Assembly: GCF_001693415.1 (NCBI RefSeq)
Contig: NZ_MAKX01000041.1
Location: 62,001 to 126,000 of the forward strand
Length of the DNA stretch: 64,000 nucleotides
Reading direction: 5' to 3'
Source of the DNA: Tenacibaculum soleae
GTDB taxonomy: Bacteria; Bacteroidota; Bacteroidia; Flavobacteriales; Flavobacteriaceae
The notes below the pieces were generated by a model. It saw only the letters and a program-made list of their open reading frames with translations. It had not been told where the DNA came from and did no database searches. The translations under genes and the position numbers were made by a program. The stretch's first letter is position 1. Every line of letters starts with the position of its first letter. Of the stretch, positions 34,804-43,987 are shown one piece after another.

Positions 34804-35241
34804 ATGGGAATCGAAAACACATTGGTACCTTGGTTAGGAAGGACTTCTAAAATGATTGATAATCATGTTCAAGAGCTTTTTTGTAAAAAAGACATTTGTT
34901 TAACTAAAATACAATGGGTCTTTTTAAAAAAAGTACAAGAGCAAAACGGAGTAGCGCAACAAGAACTTGCTTGTTTAACAGGAAGAGATAAAACATCGTT
35001 AACAAGGCTTGTAAATACAATGGAAAAGAAAAACTTGGTAGCTCGGATTCCATCTAAGTTAGATAAGCGAATTAATAATATCCATATTACCAAAAAAGGA
35101 GCGTTGTTATATAACGAAACTTTACCAATCATAGAAAAATTTGTAGCTGGGTTACAAAAAAATATATCATCAGAAGAAATAACTCAAACTATAAAAGTGA
35201 TAAAAAAGATCCAAGAAAACTTACAAACAAAAATCAACTAA
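34804..35241 (+). CDS. MarR-family transcriptional regulator
   Basis: A 145-residue winged-helix regulator, first gene of an efflux operon. The recognition region is QQELACLTGRDKTSLTRLVNTMEKKNLVAR, followed by the wing with DKRINNIHITKKG, a standard MarR pattern (DxRxxxxxLTxxG). MarR proteins usually repress their own operon until a small lipophilic or phenolic ligand binds. Two copies of an AGTTGC-N4-GCAACT palindrome bracket the gene, one at the promoter and one at the junction to the adaptor gene, fitting autorepression of the pump. The inducer cannot be inferred. Confidence 0.92.
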   Translation: MGIENTLVPWLGRTSKMIDNHVQELFCKKDICLTKIQWVFLKKVQEQNGVAQQELACLTGRDKTSLTRLVNTMEKKNLVARIPSKLDKRINNIHITKKGALLYNETLPIIEKFVAGLQKNISSEEITQTIKVIKKIQENLQTKIN

Positions 35242-35242
35242 A

Positions 35243-35258
35243 AGTTGCCATTGCAACT
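35243..35258. promoter_or_regulatory. Second palindromic operator, between marR and the adaptor gene
   Basis: AGTTGCCATTGCAACT: half-sites AGTTGC and GCAACT identical to the upstream operator, with the same 4-bp spacer. It begins 1 bp after the marR stop and ends 12 bp before the adaptor ATG. Confidence 0.65.
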
Positions 35259-35270
35259 AAACTATAAATC

Positions 35271-36401
35271 ATGAGAAAATTAATCATCGTAGGAGTAGGA
35301 GTCGTAGTACTTGCATTGTCATTTGCTTTATCTAATTACTTTAAAAATAGTAAAAAACGACCTAAACAAAAAGCAGTTAAAGTAGAAAAAACGGTTTTTA
35401 CTGAAGAAGTAAAAAACGGAGATGTAGCTATTGCAATTACGGCAAACGGAAGTGTAACAGCTAAAAATAAAGTCGCTATTTTTTCTGAAGTACAAGGTGT
35501 TTTACAAGGAACAGGAAAAGAATTTAAAGCAGGAGTTTCTTATAGAAAAGGACAAACTTTATTACGTATTAATAACCAAGAATTTTACGCTACAATTCAA
35601 TCGCAACGCAGTACGTTACAAAATTTAATTGCTTCAATTATGCCAGATATGCAATTGGATTATCCCGAATCTTTTCAAAAATGGGATGTGTATTTAAGAA
35701 ATTTTGATATTAAAAGCACTATAAAACCTTTGCCAGAACCAAGTTCGGATAAAGAAAAGTATTTTATCACCGGTAAAAATATCTATACTACTTTTTATAA
35801 TGTGAAAAATTTAGAAGCTCGTTTGGCCAAATACAATGTAAGAGCGCCTTTTAACGGAATTATTACCGAAGCATTAGTAACAAACGGAACTTTGGTACGT
35901 GCAGGACAAAAAATGGGAGAATTTATTGATGATACTGTTTTTGAATTGGCTTTATCTGTAAACGGATCGTTTGCTGATGTGTTGCAAAAAGGGAAAAAAG
36001 TAACGTTGAATAATTTAGAAAAAACAAAAACATGGAATGGAAAAGTAACACGAATCAATGGTAAAATTGATCAAGCTACACAAACCGTTCAAGTGTTTAT
36101 TGAAGTGAAAGGAAAAGATGTTAGAGAAGGTATGTATTTAGAGGCAAATGTACCTATAAAAACAGCAACTGAGGCGATTGAAATTGATAGAAAATTGTTA
36201 GTAGATAATACTTCGCTATATGTTGTAAAAAATAATAAGTTAGACATGGTAACTGTAAATCCGATTCATTTTAATGAAAAAACAGTAGTTGTAAAAGGAT
36301 TGGAAAATGGAGAAATATTAGTTAGAAAACCAGTAGCAGGAGCGTATGTTGGTTTGCCAGTTACTATTTTTTCGGAAACTAAAAACACATCAAAAAAATA
36401 A
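35271..36401 (+). CDS. RND efflux periplasmic adaptor (HlyD/MFP family)
   Basis: A 376-residue membrane-fusion protein linking the RND pump to the outer-membrane channel. It has an N-terminal membrane anchor (residues 4-24, IIVGVGVVVLALSFALSNYF) and a lipoyl/barrel-sandwich half (ITANGSVTAKNKVAIFSEVQG). A short hairpin region follows, then the second lipoyl half (YNVRAPFNGIITEALVTNGTLVRAG) and a beta-barrel (LSVNGSFADVLQKGKKVTL). It is preceded by the second MarR operator and followed 3 bp later by the pump gene. Confidence 0.93.
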   Translation: MRKLIIVGVGVVVLALSFALSNYFKNSKKRPKQKAVKVEKTVFTEEVKNGDVAIAITANGSVTAKNKVAIFSEVQGVLQGTGKEFKAGVSYRKGQTLLRINNQEFYATIQSQRSTLQNLIASIMPDMQLDYPESFQKWDVYLRNFDIKSTIKPLPEPSSDKEKYFITGKNIYTTFYNVKNLEARLAKYNVRAPFNGIITEALVTNGTLVRAGQKMGEFIDDTVFELALSVNGSFADVLQKGKKVTLNNLEKTKTWNGKVTRINGKIDQATQTVQVFIEVKGKDVREGMYLEANVPIKTATEAIEIDRKLLVDNTSLYVVKNNKLDMVTVNPIHFNEKTVVVKGLENGEILVRKPVAGAYVGLPVTIFSETKNTSKK

Positions 36402-36404
36402 GAT

Positions 36405-39400
36405 ATGAAAAAAGTAATTGCATATTTTATAAAATATCCAGTAGCGGTAAACATCATTATCATTGCCTTTGTGGTATTAGGAACTTTTGGTTTTTCATCT
36501 TTAAAATCGTCTTTTTTTCCATTAACTGATGCTAAATTTATTAATATAAATGTAGCATATCCAGGTGCGTCACCACAAGAAATGGAAGAAGGAGTTGTGT
36601 TAAAAATTGAAGATAATTTAAAAGGATTGGTTGGGGTAGATAGGGTTACATCAACATCTTCAGAAAATACAGCAAGTATATCAGTTGAAATTTTAAAAGG
36701 CTATGACATTAATGTGGTTTTAGCAGATGTTAAAAATGCGGTAGATAAAGTACCAAATTTTCCTTCAGGAATGGAACCTGCAGTTGTTTCAAAAATTGAA
36801 AAAATAGCAGAAACCATCAGTTTTGTAGTTACAGGAGATAAAATACCGTTAAAATCATTAAAAAGTATTGCTAGGGATATAGAAAATGATATTAGAAGAA
36901 TAGACGGTATTTCGCAAATATCTATCTCTGGTTATCCAGCCGAAGAAATTGAAATAGCTGTTAGAGAGAACGATTTATTAGCATATAATTTAACGTTTAA
37001 TCAAGTTGCAGATGCAGTATCAAAAGCAAATATTTTAACCACAGGAGGTTCAGTAAAAACAGAAGCTGAAGAGTATTTAATTCGTGCAAATAATCGTTTT
37101 TATTATGGTGATGAATTAGATAATTTAGTGGTAAAGACTGAAAGTTCAGGGGCTATTATTAGGTTAAAAGATGTAGCAACGGTAAAAGACATTTGGAACG
37201 AAACACCAAATAGAAACTTTTACAATGGAGATTTAGCGGTAAGAATTCAGGTGAATAATACGAATAATGAAGACTTATTATCATCAGCAGAGAAAATTAA
37301 TGAATATATAGAGAAGTTTAATAAAGAACATGATAATATTCATATTGAAATAACACGTGATTCCTCAATTACTTTAAACCAGCGTACCGAATTATTATTT
37401 AAAAATGCGTGGCAAGGAATGTTATTAGTGATGTTATTTTTATCATTATTCTTACGTCCGAGGTTAGCATTTTGGGTAGCTGCAGGATTGCCGGTAGCCT
37501 TTTTCGGAATGTTTATGTTGGCAGGATACTTTAATATTACCATTAATGTATTGTCATTATTTGGTATGATTATCGTTATCGGTATTTTGGTGGATGATGG
37601 AATTGTAATTGCTGAAAATATTTACCATCATTATGAAAAAGGTAAAAACCCAATTAGGGCTGCAATTGACGGAACTATGGAAGTTGTTCCGCCAATTATT
37701 TCGGCAATTACCACAACGGTTTTAGCTTTTTCAGTATTTTTCTTTTTAGATGGAAATATCGGAGAGTTTTTTGGAGAAGTTGCTACCGTAGTTGCATTAA
37801 CATTGATTTTGTCGTTAGTTGAAGCTTTAATTATTTTACCAGCGCACGTTGCACATTCAAAAGCATTGGATAGAAATCAGAAATTGTATGCTTTTAATAA
37901 GTATGCTGAAAATTTCATGGATTTTATGCGTGATAAATTATACGCGCCAGCATTACGATTTGTATTAAATAATAAATTTTTTGGATTGGTAATCCCAGTT
38001 GCTTTATTGATGATTACTATGGGAGGTTTCCAAGGAGGAATTATAAAAGGAACTTTTTTTCCATCAATAGCTAGTGATCGTGTTTCGGTAAATTTAACGA
38101 TGCCACAAGGAACTAACGAAAAAATTACAGATAGTATTATTTCTATCATCGAAGCTAAAACATGGGAAGTAGAAAAAGAATTTACTAAAAAATATGCGAT
38201 TACCAATGAGCCTGTAGTTGAAAATGTTTTAAAACAAATTGGACCAGGTTCAGCAAAGGCATCTTTGCGAATCAATTTATTACCAGGTGAAACAAGAACT
38301 TTTAGTTCGGGTGAAATTACCAACGAAATCAGAAAAAGAGTAGGAGATATTTACGGAGTAGAGTCGTTAACTTTTGGCTCAGGAGGGAATTTTGGAGGAA
38401 GTCCGGTTTCTGTATCATTATTAAGTAATAACATATCAGAATTAAAAGCTGCAAAAACTGAATTAAAAGCTGAGTTAACTAAAAATCAGAATTTAAAGGA
38501 TGTTACAGATAATGATCCACAGGGAATTAAAGAAATAAACATGCGTTTAAAAGACAACGCATATTTGTTAGGTTTGAATTTAAACGATGTAATGTCGCAA
38601 ATCAGAAGCGGATTTTTTGGTCGTCAAGCACAGCGTTTTCAACGTGGCCAAGATGAAATAAAAGTATGGGTTCGTTATGATAAAAAAGAGCGTTCATCAA
38701 TTAAAAATTTAGATGATATGCGAATTGTTACTCCAAACGGAAGTAGAGTTCCGTTATCAGAAATAGCAACCTATACTATTCAACGTGGAGAAATATCAAT
38801 AAATCATTTAGATGGGCAACGAGAAATAAAAGTAAATGCTGATTTAAAAGATGCGCAAGGAAGTGCAACAGATGTTTTAAATGATATTAAAACAAGATTG
38901 ATGCCTCAAATTAATGCAAAATATCCATCAGTAACGGCTTTGTATGAAGGTCAGAATAGAGAAGCATCAAAAGTTTCAAGCTCTGCAACTTTAGTTGGTC
39001 CTGTAATTTTATTGCTGATTTATATTGTAATTGTGTTTACATTCCGCTCATACGGACAACCATTTATGTTGTTAATTATGGTGCCTTTTAGTTTGATAGG
39101 AGTTGCATGGGGACACTGGTTTCACGGATTTCCAGTAAATATTTTATCATTTTTAGGAATCATTGCTTTAATAGGAATTATGGTAAACGATGGTTTGGTA
39201 TTGATAAGTAAATTCAATAGTTATTTAAAAGAAGGTTTAGAGTTTGAAGAAGCTTTATTTGCGGCAGGAAAATCAAGATTCAGAGCCATATTTTTAACCA
39301 CGATAACTACGGTAGCTGGTTTAGCTCCTTTGATTTTAGAAACAAGTCGTCAGGCACAATTTTTAATTCCAATGGCAATATCAATCGCATACGGAATCGT

Positions 39401-39563
39401 AATAGCTACTTTTTTAACCTTGCTAACATTACCTATTTTATTATCTATAGCAAACTATTCGAAAGTGTATACAAAATGGTTGTGGGAAGGAAAAAAGCCA
39501 ACAAAAGAAGAAGTTGAAAGAGCAATTAAAGAATTAAAATCTGAAAAAGATGAAACAGCATAG
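36405..39563 (+). CDS. RND-family efflux pump permease (AcrB-like)
   Basis: A 1052-residue proton-driven inner-membrane pump with twelve helices and two large periplasmic loops. Visible motifs: N-terminal helix (about 11-30), LVVMLFLSLFLRPRLAFW-like helix 2, then GILVDDGIVIAENIYHHYEKG (helix 4 with the conserved Asp pair). The second half contains GIMVNDGLVLISKFN and FRAIFLTTITTVAGLAPLI. Family pumps export drugs, detergents or metabolites; the substrate is unknown. The gene is 3 bp after the adaptor, and its end precedes the TolC start by 16 bp, so the three form one operon under MarR control. Confidence 0.95.
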   Translation: MKKVIAYFIKYPVAVNIIIIAFVVLGTFGFSSLKSSFFPLTDAKFININVAYPGASPQEMEEGVVLKIEDNLKGLVGVDRVTSTSSENTASISVEILKGYDINVVLADVKNAVDKVPNFPSGMEPAVVSKIEKIAETISFVVTGDKIPLKSLKSIARDIENDIRRIDGISQISISGYPAEEIEIAVRENDLLAYNLTFNQVADAVSKANILTTGGSVKTEAEEYLIRANNRFYYGDELDNLVVKTESSGAIIRLKDVATVKDIWNETPNRNFYNGDLAVRIQVNNTNNEDLLSSAEKINEYIEKFNKEHDNIHIEITRDSSITLNQRTELLFKNAWQGMLLVMLFLSLFLRPRLAFWVAAGLPVAFFGMFMLAGYFNITINVLSLFGMIIVIGILVDDGIVIAENIYHHYEKGKNPIRAAIDGTMEVVPPIISAITTTVLAFSVFFFLDGNIGEFFGEVATVVALTLILSLVEALIILPAHVAHSKALDRNQKLYAFNKYAENFMDFMRDKLYAPALRFVLNNKFFGLVIPVALLMITMGGFQGGIIKGTFFPSIASDRVSVNLTMPQGTNEKITDSIISIIEAKTWEVEKEFTKKYAITNEPVVENVLKQIGPGSAKASLRINLLPGETRTFSSGEITNEIRKRVGDIYGVESLTFGSGGNFGGSPVSVSLLSNNISELKAAKTELKAELTKNQNLKDVTDNDPQGIKEINMRLKDNAYLLGLNLNDVMSQIRSGFFGRQAQRFQRGQDEIKVWVRYDKKERSSIKNLDDMRIVTPNGSRVPLSEIATYTIQRGEISINHLDGQREIKVNADLKDAQGSATDVLNDIKTRLMPQINAKYPSVTALYEGQNREASKVSSSATLVGPVILLLIYIVIVFTFRSYGQPFMLLIMVPFSLIGVAWGHWFHGFPVNILSFLGIIALIGIMVNDGLVLISKFNSYLKEGLEFEEALFAAGKSRFRAIFLTTITTVAGLAPLILETSRQAQFLIPMAISIAYGIVIATFLTLLTLPILLSIANYSKVYTKWLWEGKKPTKEEVERAIKELKSEKDETA

Positions 39564-39579
39564 TAAAAAGAAAATCAAG

Positions 39580-40902
39580 ATGAAAACAGCATATTTAAAT
39601 ACCTTATTTTTATTAGTGACTATTTCTTTTTATGGACAAGAAGTTTTAACGAAAGAAAAAGCGGTAGAAATTACCTTAGAAAATAACTATGACATACGAG
39701 TTACTAAAAACAACTTAGAAACGGCTAAAAATAATAAAAGTATTTACAATAGTGGTTATTTACCAACAATAGTTGGAAATGCTGGAGCTACCTATAGTAA
39801 CAATGATTCTGATAATGAGTTTCAAAACGGAACCATAAATTCGGTGTCTGGAGCAGAGTCTAAAAGTTATAATGCTTCGATTGGTTTAAATTATACCATT
39901 TTTAATGGTTTTAACAGACAGAATACGTTTAAACGTTTAAAAGAACTATATAATTTAACAGAGTTACAAGCGCGTCAAGTAATTGAAAATACATTAACGA
40001 CTTTGTTTTTGGCCTATTATGAAGTTGGTAGATTAACTGAAAATGAAACTACACAAAAGCAAACTTTAGCGATTTCAAAAAAGCGTTTACAAAGAGCAAA
40101 TTATAGTTTTAATTACGGTCAAAATACGAAGTTAAATGTTTTAAATGCTGAAGTTGATGTGAATAATGATAGTATTACTTACATCAATATAAAAAGAGAA
40201 TTAGCGAATGCTAAAAGAGATTTAAACGTAGTTTTAGGTAGAAGTGTAAACACACCAATTACTGTAAATACGGATGTGAATTATGCAATAGATTTAAATT
40301 TAATTGATGTTTTAGAAAAAGCAAAAATTAACAATGCTAATTTATTACAAGCCCAAAAGAATATTGAGTTGAGGCAATTAGATGTTAAGGTTAATAAATC
40401 TGGATGGATGCCTAATATCGGTTTAACAAGTTCGTATGCTTGGGTAAAAAGTAATAACGATGCTGTTAATGCATTTAGTCCGATTTCTAATACACGTAAA
40501 GGGTTAAACGCAGGTGTAAACTTATCATGGAATATTTTTGATGGTGGACGTACCAAAACGAATGTTACAAACTCAAAGATTGCATTAGAAACACAGGAGA
40601 TTCAAAAATTACAACAAGAAGAACGTTTAGAAAGAGATGTAAATAATGCTTGGGAAACTTATCAAAACGCCTTGTTTTCATTACAAGCTCAAGAAAAAAA
40701 TGTAATAACAAATAAGCTTAATTTTGATAGAACTAACGAGCGTTATAAATTAGGGCAAGTAACATCGATTGATTTCCGTCAAGCACAAGTAAATTTAATT
40801 AATGCAGAATTAAGTGTAAGTAATGCAAAATATACAGCCAAAAATGCTGAATTGCAATTATTACAATTAGCAGGAACCTTAATAGATAATAAGAATTTTT
40901 AA
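39580..40902 (+). CDS. TolC-family outer-membrane efflux protein
   Basis: Outer-membrane channel of the efflux system. The frame is open from an ATG at 39550 inside the pump gene, but the ATG at 39580 starts a proper signal peptide (MKTAYLNTLFLLVTISFYGQ), so that start is preferred, giving 440 residues. Two OEP repeats are seen, each with long amphipathic helices: about 25-215, then from VNYAIDLNLIDVLEKA to the end. The strand NPYTRKG-like block is SNTRKGLNAGVNLSWNIFDGG. A strong terminator follows, which it shares with the convergent cyclase gene. Confidence 0.92.
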   Translation: MKTAYLNTLFLLVTISFYGQEVLTKEKAVEITLENNYDIRVTKNNLETAKNNKSIYNSGYLPTIVGNAGATYSNNDSDNEFQNGTINSVSGAESKSYNASIGLNYTIFNGFNRQNTFKRLKELYNLTELQARQVIENTLTTLFLAYYEVGRLTENETTQKQTLAISKKRLQRANYSFNYGQNTKLNVLNAEVDVNNDSITYINIKRELANAKRDLNVVLGRSVNTPITVNTDVNYAIDLNLIDVLEKAKINNANLLQAQKNIELRQLDVKVNKSGWMPNIGLTSSYAWVKSNNDAVNAFSPISNTRKGLNAGVNLSWNIFDGGRTKTNVTNSKIALETQEIQKLQQEERLERDVNNAWETYQNALFSLQAQEKNVITNKLNFDRTNERYKLGQVTSIDFRQAQVNLINAELSVSNAKYTAKNAELQLLQLAGTLIDNKNF

Positions 40903-40920
40903 GAGCTAAACCAGCATAAA

Positions 40921-40952
40921 AAATCCGAAGTTAGCTAACTTCGGATTTTTTT
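40921..40952. terminator. Bidirectional terminator
   Basis: A perfect 28-nt inverted repeat (40921-40934 with 40935-40948; core ATCCGAAGTTAG) flanked by A and T runs, between the convergent tolC-like and cyclase genes. Confidence 0.85.
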
Positions 40953-41644
40953 TATTCAAAAACAGCAACAGCTCTTACAGGAGAGCCTGTACCGCCTCTT
41001 ATTTTTAAAGGAAGCCCTATAAAGCGAAATCGTCCTCTGTTTATCAATTTATATAAATTAATCATATTTTCATAATGCGTAAATTTTAATTCCCCGCAAA
41101 TATGATGTACTTCTTTATTAGAAATTTTTGGAATACCTGGTGACATGGTTTCAACACCAAAAGCGGCTATTTTTTGTTCACCTAACCAACGAGCGCATTC
41201 TGCTGTAATTCCAGGACCTTTGCCCCAATTATCAGTATTAAAATGTTTGCGATAATGATCAGTATATAAAAGAACTGTATCTCCTTTATTTATGGTTTGG
41301 TTGCTTTTAAGTAAAGCCGTTTTAACTTCTTTAGTAGTGATTAGTTCTTGTAGTTTTTTATGTGAAAAATCTAAACAAATTCCTTCTGTATAAAACATAG
41401 AAAGTGGCATTGTGTCAATAGATTTACCAATATATTTGGCCTCCATATGGTTTAAAGCATCAACATGAGTTCCGGTATGTTCTCCCATTTCTAATTTATA
41501 AACCGCGGGAGTTTTTGTTGCTGGGTTTTTAATTCCGTCCCATTCTTCGTGCGTATTATGAACTGTCATTTTTACTTGAGGAAGACTTTTATAAACTGGC
41601 ATCCCTTCAAATATTTCTTGACTTAAATCTATAATTTCAGACAT
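40952..41644 (-). CDS. Cyclase/kynurenine-formamidase-like hydrolase
   Basis: A 230-residue metal-dependent hydrolase of the cyclase family. The signature metal motif HTGTHVDALNHM sits near residue 56 and fits the family HxGTHxDxxxH. Later conserved parts are GDTVLLYTDHY and FGVETMSPGIP. Family members hydrolyse N-formylkynurenine or other amides/esters; no kynurenine-pathway gene is next to it, so a specific substrate is not supported. It starts 3 bp after the thioesterase gene and is probably in one operon with it and the small anchored protein. Confidence 0.88.
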   Translation of the reverse strand: MSEIIDLSQEIFEGMPVYKSLPQVKMTVHNTHEEWDGIKNPATKTPAVYKLEMGEHTGTHVDALNHMEAKYIGKSIDTMPLSMFYTEGICLDFSHKKLQELITTKEVKTALLKSNQTINKGDTVLLYTDHYRKHFNTDNWGKGPGITAECARWLGEQKIAAFGVETMSPGIPKISNKEVHHICGELKFTHYENMINLYKLINRGRFRFIGLPLKIRGGTGSPVRAVAVFE

Positions 41645-41647
41645 AAA

Positions 41648-42196
41648 CTATAATTCAATTTTTACATTATAATTTTCTAGTTCTTTTACGTAATCATGTG
41701 GGGTAAATTTATCCCCATCAAATTCATCTTGACGTTTATTTTTCATTTCAATTCGTTTTATAGCTTTTAAAAAACGACTAACCTCAATATCATTCTTAAC
41801 AATTAAACCAGGAACCTCAATACTTTTTCCTTCATCATCTTTGGCAACCATGGTAAAGTAAGAAGAATTACAATGTTTTTTTTCTCCTGTTCTAATATTT
41901 TCGGCATCGACACGAACACCAACAACCATTGAGGTTCGTCCTGTGTAATTTACAGACGCTTTCATGGTAACTAATTCACCAACTTCAATTGGGTTTAAAA
42001 AATCTACTGTATCGACAGATGCGGTAACACAGTATTCTCCTGAGTGCTTTGATGCGCAAGCAAAAGCTATTTGATCTAATAATGATAATATGTATCCTCC
42101 GTGAATTTTACCACTAAAATTGGCATGTGAAGGAAGCATTAATTCAGAAATCGTAATATAAGTTTCTGCTACCTGTTTGTATTTTTTATTGCTCAT
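41648..42196 (-). CDS. Acyl-CoA thioesterase (hotdog fold, YciA-like)
   Basis: A 182-residue hotdog protein. The N-terminal half contains MLPSHANFSGKIHGGYILSL, matching the conserved loop that precedes the central helix (usually NPxGxxxGGxLL), then DQIAFACASKH. VDTVDFLNPIEVGELV is the family's hot-dog strand segment. Such enzymes hydrolyse acyl-CoA esters of medium to long chains. The start overlaps the end of the upstream gene by 11 bp. The C-terminal Lys/Glu-rich tail is variable in the family. Confidence 0.88.
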   Translation of the reverse strand: MSNKKYKQVAETYITISELMLPSHANFSGKIHGGYILSLLDQIAFACASKHSGEYCVTASVDTVDFLNPIEVGELVTMKASVNYTGRTSMVVGVRVDAENIRTGEKKHCNSSYFTMVAKDDEGKSIEVPGLIVKNDIEVSRFLKAIKRIEMKNKRQDEFDGDKFTPHDYVKELENYNVKIEL

Positions 42197-42572
42197 TTTC
42201 TTGCTTTAATCCTCTAAAATGCGGAGAAACTTCTTCTTCTACTTTTGTTATAAAATATTTGGTATCTCCCAACCAAAGTAAAGCGTCATAACGCTCCTTG
42301 TAGGTAACTTTAACATAGCGACCTTGAAATTTTTGTAAATCAGCTATTACTTTCTTTTTTTGATCTTCAACAGAAAAAGAAAAAATTTGTGCTCCAGAAA
42401 TTCCTTGACTTATTTCTCCTTCCCATGTTTTTATAAGTACACCTTTGTAACTAATCTTTATTAATTCACCAGAACGAACCCCTTCGCTGTAAGGAACATA
42501 ATATATAAACGCGTAATACAAACTAGCAATTACCAAGATAACGCCAATAATAAGTGTTAATATTTTTTTCAT
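42186..42572 (-). CDS. Membrane-anchored protein of unknown function
   Basis: A 128-residue protein with an N-terminal membrane helix (residues 3-27) followed by a small beta-rich domain: GELIKISYKGVLIKTWEGEI, then QIFSFSVEDQ and YVKVTYKERY. Close relatives in Flavobacteria are often labelled 6-phosphogluconate dehydrogenase, but there is no Rossmann fold or catalytic motif here, so that label is unsupported. The repeated strand pattern resembles a small anchored sensing or OB-like fold, which is only inference. It overlaps the thioesterase gene by 11 bp and is co-transcribed with it. Confidence 0.8.
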   Translation of the reverse strand: MKKILTLIIGVILVIASLYYAFIYYVPYSEGVRSGELIKISYKGVLIKTWEGEISQGISGAQIFSFSVEDQKKKVIADLQKFQGRYVKVTYKERYDALLWLGDTKYFITKVEEEVSPHFRGLKQENEQ

Positions 42573-42755
42573 AAAACAAAAGTAATATTAATACTCCTAG
42601 TAAAATAGTTAAAAACTAAAAACATATAAAGTTTAAAATGCAAAATGTTGTTTGTGTGTTGTTTAATGTTGTTAATATGATTTTTGTAGTTATTTGTAGG
42701 GGTTTAATATGTGGTAATAGTGTTTTTTTGTTAGGGTAATTAACCATCAATATTT

Positions 42756-42763
42756 TATATTTG
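42756..42763 (+). promoter_or_regulatory. -7 element for the GlmU-like gene
   Basis: TATATTTG, 19 bp before the ATG. A TTTG lies 25 bp further upstream, rather far for a -33 box. Confidence 0.5.
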
Positions 42764-42782
42764 TAAAAATTAAAAGCATAAG

Positions 42783-43958
42783 ATGAATTACATTTTATTT
42801 GATGGTGATGTTCGTACATCACTCTTACCTTTTACGTATACTAAACCTGTAGCTGATATTAGAGTTGGTATTTTAACGATTCGAGAAAAATGGGAAAAAT
42901 ATTTAGGATCAACAACTACTACCATAACGGAAGCATATTTAGAAGAGAAGTACCCAATGGTTGAAATGGAAAAAAATGTATTGTTAAATGCTTCTTTTTT
43001 ACCAACAAAGTCATTGATTAAAGAAATACAAAGTTTATCTAAAAATCAAGCTATTTTTAAAGGAGAAGATGTCATTGCTTTTTATACAGAAGATACACAA
43101 GAGGAAGTAGATTTTTCTTTATATAAACAAATTGAATTTGAAGAAGAAATCATTCAAATAAAAAATACATGGGATATCTTTTCATTAAATGATAAAGCAA
43201 TAAAGATTGATTTTGATTTAATAACTGAAGGAAGAGAGTCTGAGCCTATACCAGAAACAGTTAACTATATAAATAAAAAAGATATATTTATTGAAGAAGG
43301 AGCAAAACTATCATTTGCTACTTTAAATGCAACTAATGGACCAATATATATTGGTAAAGATGCTGAAATTATGGAAGGTGTTCTTGTTAGAGGGGCATTA
43401 GCAATGTGTGAAAAATCAGTATTAAAAATGGGAGCAAAAGTATATGGAGCAACTACTTTAGGACCATGTTGTAAAGTAGGAGGTGAGGTTAATAACTCTA
43501 TTTTAATGGGATACTCTAGTAAAGGACATGAAGGGTATTTAGGAAATTCAGTGATTGGTGAATGGTGTAATATAGGAGCTGATACCAATAATTCTAATTT
43601 GAAAAACAATTATGCTGAAGTAAAATTATGGAGTTATGAAACGGGGCGTTTTGCTAAAACAGGATTGCAATTTTGTGGATTAATGATGGGAGATCACTCT
43701 AAGTGTGGTATTAACACCATGTTTAATACAGGGACAGTTATAGGAGTGTCAGCAAATATTTTTGGAACTGGATTTCCAAGAAACTTTGTCCCTTCTTATA
43801 GTTGGGGTGGAGCAGCTGGTTTTACAGAGTATAAAACAAATAAAGTTTTTGAAGTAGCAGAAGTTGTAATGAAAAGACGTGATATAGAGTTTGATGAAAA
43901 GGAGAAAAAAATTCTAGAACATGTTTTTGAAGAATCTAAAAAATATAGAAAATACTAG
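42783..43958 (+). CDS. GlmU-like sugar nucleotidyltransferase with hexapeptide C terminus
   Basis: A 391-residue protein of the putative sugar-nucleotidyltransferase family related to GlmU. The N-terminal half opens NYILFDGDVRTSLLPFTYTKP, which resembles a degenerate nucleotidyltransferase start. The C-terminal half (about 165-330) is a left-handed beta-helix of hexapeptide repeats (GPIYIGKDAEIMEG, GAKVYGATTLGP, SKCGINTMFNTGTVIG). It probably acts on a sugar-1-phosphate, possibly in envelope or surface polysaccharide synthesis (inference). The gene stands alone between two minus-strand blocks. Confidence 0.85.
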   Translation: MNYILFDGDVRTSLLPFTYTKPVADIRVGILTIREKWEKYLGSTTTTITEAYLEEKYPMVEMEKNVLLNASFLPTKSLIKEIQSLSKNQAIFKGEDVIAFYTEDTQEEVDFSLYKQIEFEEEIIQIKNTWDIFSLNDKAIKIDFDLITEGRESEPIPETVNYINKKDIFIEEGAKLSFATLNATNGPIYIGKDAEIMEGVLVRGALAMCEKSVLKMGAKVYGATTLGPCCKVGGEVNNSILMGYSSKGHEGYLGNSVIGEWCNIGADTNNSNLKNNYAEVKLWSYETGRFAKTGLQFCGLMMGDHSKCGINTMFNTGTVIGVSANIFGTGFPRNFVPSYSWGGAAGFTEYKTNKVFEVAEVVMKRRDIEFDEKEKKILEHVFEESKKYRKY

Positions 43959-43965
43959 CAAAAAC

Positions 43966-43987
43966 AACTTTACGTAATAGTAAAGTT
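43966..43987. terminator. Inverted repeat, possible terminator of the receptor gene
   Basis: Arms AACTTTAC (43966-43973) and GTAAAGTT (43980-43987), 6-nt loop, with a short T-run on the minus-strand side. It overlaps the stop of the receptor gene by 2 bp. Confidence 0.4.

Noticed and set aside
42616..42822. Minus-strand ORF over the promoter of the GlmU-like gene
   Set aside because: Low-complexity His/Thr/Lys translation, no family resemblance, overlaps a promoter and the start of a clear plus-strand gene.
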